DNA of 12,946 nucleotides from Bacillota bacterium (GTDB lineage Bacteria; Bacillota; Clostridia; Peptostreptococcales; Anaerovoracaceae). The position numbers were made by a program, and so were the translations under genes. This document shows positions 12,431 to 12,946 of this stretch, one piece after another (position 1 is the stretch's first letter; every line of letters starts with the position of its first letter). The stretch spans positions 1-12,946 of the forward strand of contig JAFZRK010000179.1 of NCBI GenBank assembly GCA_017619905.1. Reading direction: 5' to 3'. Below the pieces are notes generated by a model, which searched no databases, was not told where the DNA came from, and saw only the letters and a program-made list of their open reading frames with translations.

Positions 12431-12946
12431 ATGAGCAGAATAGAACTCAAACACATAGATAAATACTACGGCGACAATCACGTCCTCAAGGACATAAACC
12501 TGGTGATAGAGGACGGAGATTTCATGACGCTGCTCGGTCCTTCCGGCTGCGGAAAGACTACTACGCTGAGGGTCATTTCCGGTCTGGAAAAGCCCCAGAA
12601 CGGCATCATGACCATAGACGGCGAGGAGATAATCAACGCCGCGGACGCTTACTTCGCTCCGCCCAGCAAGAGAGGCCTTAACCTGGTGTTCCAGTCCTAC
12701 GCCCTCTGGCCGCACATGACGGTCCGCGAGAACATAGCGTTCGGCCTTAAGATCAAGAAGCTCTCCAAGGAAGAGATCAACAAGCGCATACAGGACGCTC
12801 TGCGGATGATGAGGATAGAGGAGTACATAGACCGCTATCCGAACGAGCTCTCCGGTGGACAGCAGCAGCGTGTAGCGATCGCAAGAGCGGTCGCGTCGAA
12901 CCCGCATCTGCTGCTTCTGGACGAGCCGCTGTCGAACCTGGACGCA
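12431..12946 (+). CDS. ABC transporter ATPase (partial, runs off right edge)
   Basis: The first 172 codons of the energising subunit of the transporter are present; the frame is open at the window end. Motifs in order: Walker A GPSGCGKT at 36-43, Q-loop Q88 in FQSYALWPHMTV, ABC signature LSGGQQQR at 140-147, Walker B LLLLDEP at 160-166, and the D-loop SNLDA at 168-172. These and the spacing match the FbpC/PotA/MalK-like class of importer ATPases. A C-terminal regulatory OB-like domain is probable beyond the edge but not visible. AAGGAAGG lies just upstream of the ATG, and the gap to the permease stop is 18 bp. Confidence 0.95.
   Translation, partial: MSRIELKHIDKYYGDNHVLKDINLVIEDGDFMTLLGPSGCGKTTTLRVISGLEKPQNGIMTIDGEEIINAADAYFAPPSKRGLNLVFQSYALWPHMTVRENIAFGLKIKKLSKEEINKRIQDALRMMRIEEYIDRYPNELSGGQQQRVAIARAVASNPHLLLLDEPLSNLDA

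Noticed and set aside
12413..12907. 164-codon open frame on the minus strand at the right edge
   Set aside because: Antisense to the ATPase gene, whose Walker and signature motifs are unmistakable.

Overview
The window looks like a stretch of a Gram-positive (Bacillota/Clostridia-like) chromosome of moderate GC. Support for this: strong AAGGAGG-type ribosome sites before almost every gene, sigma-A type TTGACA-17-TATAAT promoters, a DeoR-controlled inositol operon, and an ECF sigma gene embedded among membrane-protein genes. Codon choice is distinctive: ATA is a favoured isoleucine codon and AGG is common for arginine. No rRNA, tRNA, CRISPR array or insertion sequence was seen. The species cannot be named from the sequence.

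Layout. (1) Positions 1-2301, minus strand: a translationally coupled trio, reading right to left as a single-pass membrane-anchored protein, an ECF sigma factor, and a seven-helix membrane protein with an outside domain that runs off the left edge. (2) Positions 2302-2625: a 324-bp gap holding the leader of that operon, a plus-strand promoter with a 50-codon ORF (possibly a gene remnant or small RNA), and a hairpin terminator that can serve both strands. (3) Positions 2626-5254, minus strand: iolC under its own promoter, preceded by a deoR-php pair. (4) Positions 5255-5470: a divergent control region with two near-consensus promoters and inverted repeats. (5) Positions 5471-10236, plus strand: iolE-iolB-iolD-iolG, closed by a terminator. 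(6) Positions 10237-10585: a 349-bp intergenic region rich in nested inverted repeats, ending in a promoter. (7) Positions 10586-12946, plus strand: a fused double-permease gene and the start of its ABC ATPase gene, which runs off the right edge.

How it works together. The core is the myo-inositol catabolic pathway. IolG oxidises inositol to 2-keto-myo-inositol, IolE dehydrates it, IolD opens the ring, IolB isomerises the acid to 2-deoxy-5-keto-gluconate, and IolC phosphorylates it. The last steps (IolJ aldolase, IolA semialdehyde dehydrogenase) are not in the window. The DeoR-type protein is the obvious candidate regulator. The deoR and iolC promoters carry the same AACTTGCTT element at the -10 box, which ties iolC and deoR-php into one regulon. 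The PHP-fold phosphoesterase and the AfuABC/FbpABC-type transporter are the unusual partners. Together they suggest, as inference only, that a phosphorylated inositol compound or sugar phosphate may be taken up or processed here.
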